From MGOM01 sp035693825 (GTDB taxonomy: Bacteria; Chloroflexota; Anaerolineae; Anaerolineales; E44-bin32), in assembly GCA_035693825.1 (NCBI GenBank), contig DASSGB010000182.1, forward strand, positions 1-14,413: a stretch of 14,413 bases of DNA, written 5' to 3'. Below the pieces are notes generated by a model that ran no database searches, was not told the origin of the DNA, and saw only the letters and a program-made list of their open reading frames with translations. Every line of letters begins with the position of its first letter. Positions within the stretch are counted from its first letter, which is position 1. The position numbers and the translations under genes are program-made. Shown piece by piece: positions 12,451 to 14,413 of this stretch.

Positions 12451-14073
12451 TCAGGGGACCGTGCAGTCGGCCTGTCCGTCCGGCCAGCGCACGACGTACA
12501 CAGGCCAGTGCGGGCGAGAATCGCCGTGATAGACACGCACGACCCGATACGGCTCCAGCATGTCGTTCAGCGATTCGAGCCCGGCCAGGGCCCGGTCCCG
12601 CGAGGCATGCCGCGACGGCCACGAGACTCGCGCCGCGTCGTTGCGCAGGGCTGAGCGGCGGCAGGCCAGCTGCGGCAGCAACTCCTCGCGGACTTCTTCA
12701 GGGGCGAGGCGCGCCAGGCCCACCAGGCCGGGCATAGCGTCCTCCGACAGCGCCAGCAGATAGGCGACATCGACGTCTCCGCTGGCGTTGAACCTTTCCA
12801 CATTGCGCTCGACGATGAACGCATCGACGTTCACCAGGCCCAGGCTGAGCGTGAAGCCCGCGGCCACCGCCAGCGCAACCGGCGCCACCAGCCTCAGCCG
12901 CTCACGCCACAGCAGAATCAGGAAGGCGATGAACGTCAGGCCCAACCAGATCAGGGCCACATGGGTGTAGGTGCGCAGCCGGCTGAATCCGTAGGCGCTC
13001 TCATACAGCGCCAGCCGCTGGTATGCCGAAACCAGGATGACCCCGACCAGGACGACCAGGCCCGAACTCAACCACCCATAGGCCTTCCGGGCGGCGGACG
13101 TCGAACGGCGCGTCACCGCCGACAGCGCGTAGATCAGGCCCAGGCTCAACACCCCGACAGCCACCAATTCGCCGAATCCACGCCGCGCGTACTCCGCATA
13201 GGTGTATCCGGCAATATGAATGTTGGCCTCGCCTCCAAACAGATACGTGAACTGGACGGCGACGAAGGCCGCGAACAGCAGGTCCAAAGCCACGAGGATG
13301 ATGATCGCTTCCGTCGCCCCCAGAAAAGGCGCCACCAGAGGCTGGCTCTTTCCCACCAGCCGGGGCTCGGGCTGAGGCCGAAGGGCGACCACCATCGCTC
13401 CCAGGCAGAACACGCCGACAGCCACCATCAGTGTGAAGCGGCCGGCATACTCCGCCAGTCGATCGAGATCCAGCCATCGGAGCGCGGCTTCGAGATAGTC
13501 GCCGAACACGAGATCCGCGGCGCCGAGTAGCGCCCCGAACACCACCAGCACCGGCAGGGCCAGCGCCAAGCCTCGCAGGACGGAGAAGACGACTTTTCTG
13601 CGCCCCTCTTCCCGAATGCTGCTGCCCCACTGCTGCCCGATGATCGGCCACGGCCGGACCCACGCTTCGAGCGGCGCCGTGACCGTCGCCAGCGCCATGT
13701 CGATCCATCCGAAATCAAATAGAAGATTGTGCTGTGTCAGCCGCATGACCAGCGCAAGACAGACCAGGATGAGCCCCACATCGAGCATGACCGTCAGCGG
13801 CTCGAGTCTTACGTAGGTCATCCAACCCAGCGCAAGGAGGAGGCCCAGAAGCGCGAGGGCGCTGGCCGAAGGGCGCACGCGTTCGGCGGCTGCCGATACC
13901 AGCAGGCCTGCGACCCCCAACGCGCACCACAAGAAGATGGAGACTCCCGGCCGGTGCCCGTAGAACAGGATCTCGAACGCCAGTCCCAGAATCCCTGCCA
14001 CCATCAAGAGCACGCCTGGGCGAGCCAGTCCGTGAGCAGGTGTGGGTCGTGAGGCTTGGCTGGTTTGCGTCAC
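12451..14073 (-). CDS. DUF4173 family multi-pass membrane protein
   Basis: This is a 540-residue protein with about 11-12 hydrophobic helices spread over residues 20-430, then a soluble tail of about 110 residues. The block Y-T-Y-A-E-Y-A-R-R-G-F-G-E-L around the middle is the most typical feature of DUF4173 proteins, as is the later L-G-L-V-N-V-D-A-F-I-V-E-R-N. The function of the family is unknown; members occur in Firmicutes, Actinobacteria and Chloroflexota. The start is GTG 14073, supported by GGAGG (plus 14080-14084) six bases upstream. The 67-base gap to the preceding membrane-protein gene suggests joint transcription. The C-terminal tail carries charged residues and a C-R-R segment, and is probably cytoplasmic or extracytoplasmic depending on the helix count, which I cannot fix by eye. 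Confidence 0.87.
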   Translation of the reverse strand: MTQTSQASRPTPAHGLARPGVLLMVAGILGLAFEILFYGHRPGVSIFLWCALGVAGLLVSAAAERVRPSASALALLGLLLALGWMTYVRLEPLTVMLDVGLILVCLALVMRLTQHNLLFDFGWIDMALATVTAPLEAWVRPWPIIGQQWGSSIREEGRRKVVFSVLRGLALALPVLVVFGALLGAADLVFGDYLEAALRWLDLDRLAEYAGRFTLMVAVGVFCLGAMVVALRPQPEPRLVGKSQPLVAPFLGATEAIIILVALDLLFAAFVAVQFTYLFGGEANIHIAGYTYAEYARRGFGELVAVGVLSLGLIYALSAVTRRSTSAARKAYGWLSSGLVVLVGVILVSAYQRLALYESAYGFSRLRTYTHVALIWLGLTFIAFLILLWRERLRLVAPVALAVAAGFTLSLGLVNVDAFIVERNVERFNASGDVDVAYLLALSEDAMPGLVGLARLAPEEVREELLPQLACRRSALRNDAARVSWPSRHASRDRALAGLESLNDMLEPYRVVRVYHGDSRPHWPVYVVRWPDGQADCTVP

Positions 14074-14140
14074 GTTTTGCCTCCAGGCTCAATGCAATCA
14101 TCGACCTGCGAAGTTGACCTGTCTGCGCTCGCCACCGGCT

Positions 14141-14413
14141 TCATCGGCGCAAAGCTCGCACCAGAAGCACACCTGCCAGGACTGCGCCCCAGACGGAAAA
14201 GATCGTGATGTGTCCGACCAGTGCCCATGGACCCAGACTCATGCGCAGGATGTAGTCCGAGGCGGTGCACGGATACGCCGCGATGTCCGGGGGCGCCGGC
14301 GGGCACATGCCCAAGCGCAGCACCTCCACAAGTCCGGAGGCGATAAAGGCGCCGCCGATCACGAGCGGCGGCACGATCCACCAGGCGAGGATACTTACAG
14401 CGTGGCGCCAGCG
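14141..14413 (-). CDS. Small membrane protein, N-terminus beyond window end
   Basis: The frame is open to the last base, so the start lies outside; 90 residues are visible. A possible GTG at 14374 is internal, because hydrophobic coding sequence (I-L-A-W-W-I-V-P-P-L-V-I-G-G) continues upstream of it. Two membrane helices are visible, with a loop between them that contains two cysteines, C-P-P-A-P-P-D-I-A-A-Y-P-C, possibly a disulfide on the outer face. The end is basic (R-A-L-R-R). No family was recognised. It is the upstream neighbour of the DUF4173 gene and may be cotranscribed with it; a role in the same membrane process is only a guess. Confidence 0.6.
   Translation of the reverse strand, partial: RWRHAVSILAWWIVPPLVIGGAFIASGLVEVLRLGMCPPAPPDIAAYPCTASDYILRMSLGPWALVGHITIFSVWGAVLAGVLLVRALRR

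Noticed and set aside
11276..12529. Plus-strand open frame of 417 codons
   Set aside because: Antisense shadow of the AOR gene, which has unmistakable family motifs on the other strand.

Overview
The window is a GC-rich, gene-dense bacterial fragment. Several traits suggest an anaerobic or facultative member of the Chloroflexota (Anaerolineae-like), probably from an environmental genome: Pro/Thr-rich linkers behind lipoprotein and secretion signals, a DUF4173 membrane protein, a leukotriene-A4-hydrolase-type aminopeptidase, an aldehyde:ferredoxin oxidoreductase and patches of short intergenic repeats. This placement is an inference; no rRNA or marker gene is present.

Layout. Positions 1-825 hold the 3' part of a lipoprotein whose lipobox lies at the very edge. 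A secreted histidine-rich protein of unknown function follows (1105-2340), ended by a 13-bp terminator hairpin. Next is a soluble M1 aminopeptidase (2576-4348). The intergenic regions on both sides of it carry the same composite of a GC-rich palindrome, a short inverted repeat and a 7-bp tandem array. A small VOC-fold protein (4887-4537, minus) and an MFS exporter (5029-6237, plus) diverge from a shared promoter region.

A four-gene plus-strand operon begins at a recognisable promoter (6244-6272): an S41 peptidase lipoprotein, a DAO-type FAD oxidoreductase, a thioredoxin-like protein and a YbjQ-family protein. The last three are tightly packed, with a 26-bp and then a 4-bp overlap. The thioredoxin-like gene is the main discovery. 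Its reading frame (9457-10002) is interrupted once, by TGA at 9580-9582. Read as selenocysteine, this TGA gives a U-W-T-C redox motif at exactly the place where a thioredoxin fold has C-x-x-C, and a SECIS-like hairpin follows at the expected distance. An ordinary gene caller splits or truncates this gene.

The right part is on the minus strand: a membrane fragment running off the window end, a DUF4173 membrane protein, and a stand-alone tungsten/molybdopterin aldehyde:ferredoxin oxidoreductase. The last converges on the selenoprotein operon across a hairpin flanked by another 7-bp repeat set. No tRNA, rRNA, CRISPR, transposase or phage gene was recognised, and no gene-free stretch exceeds 300 bases.
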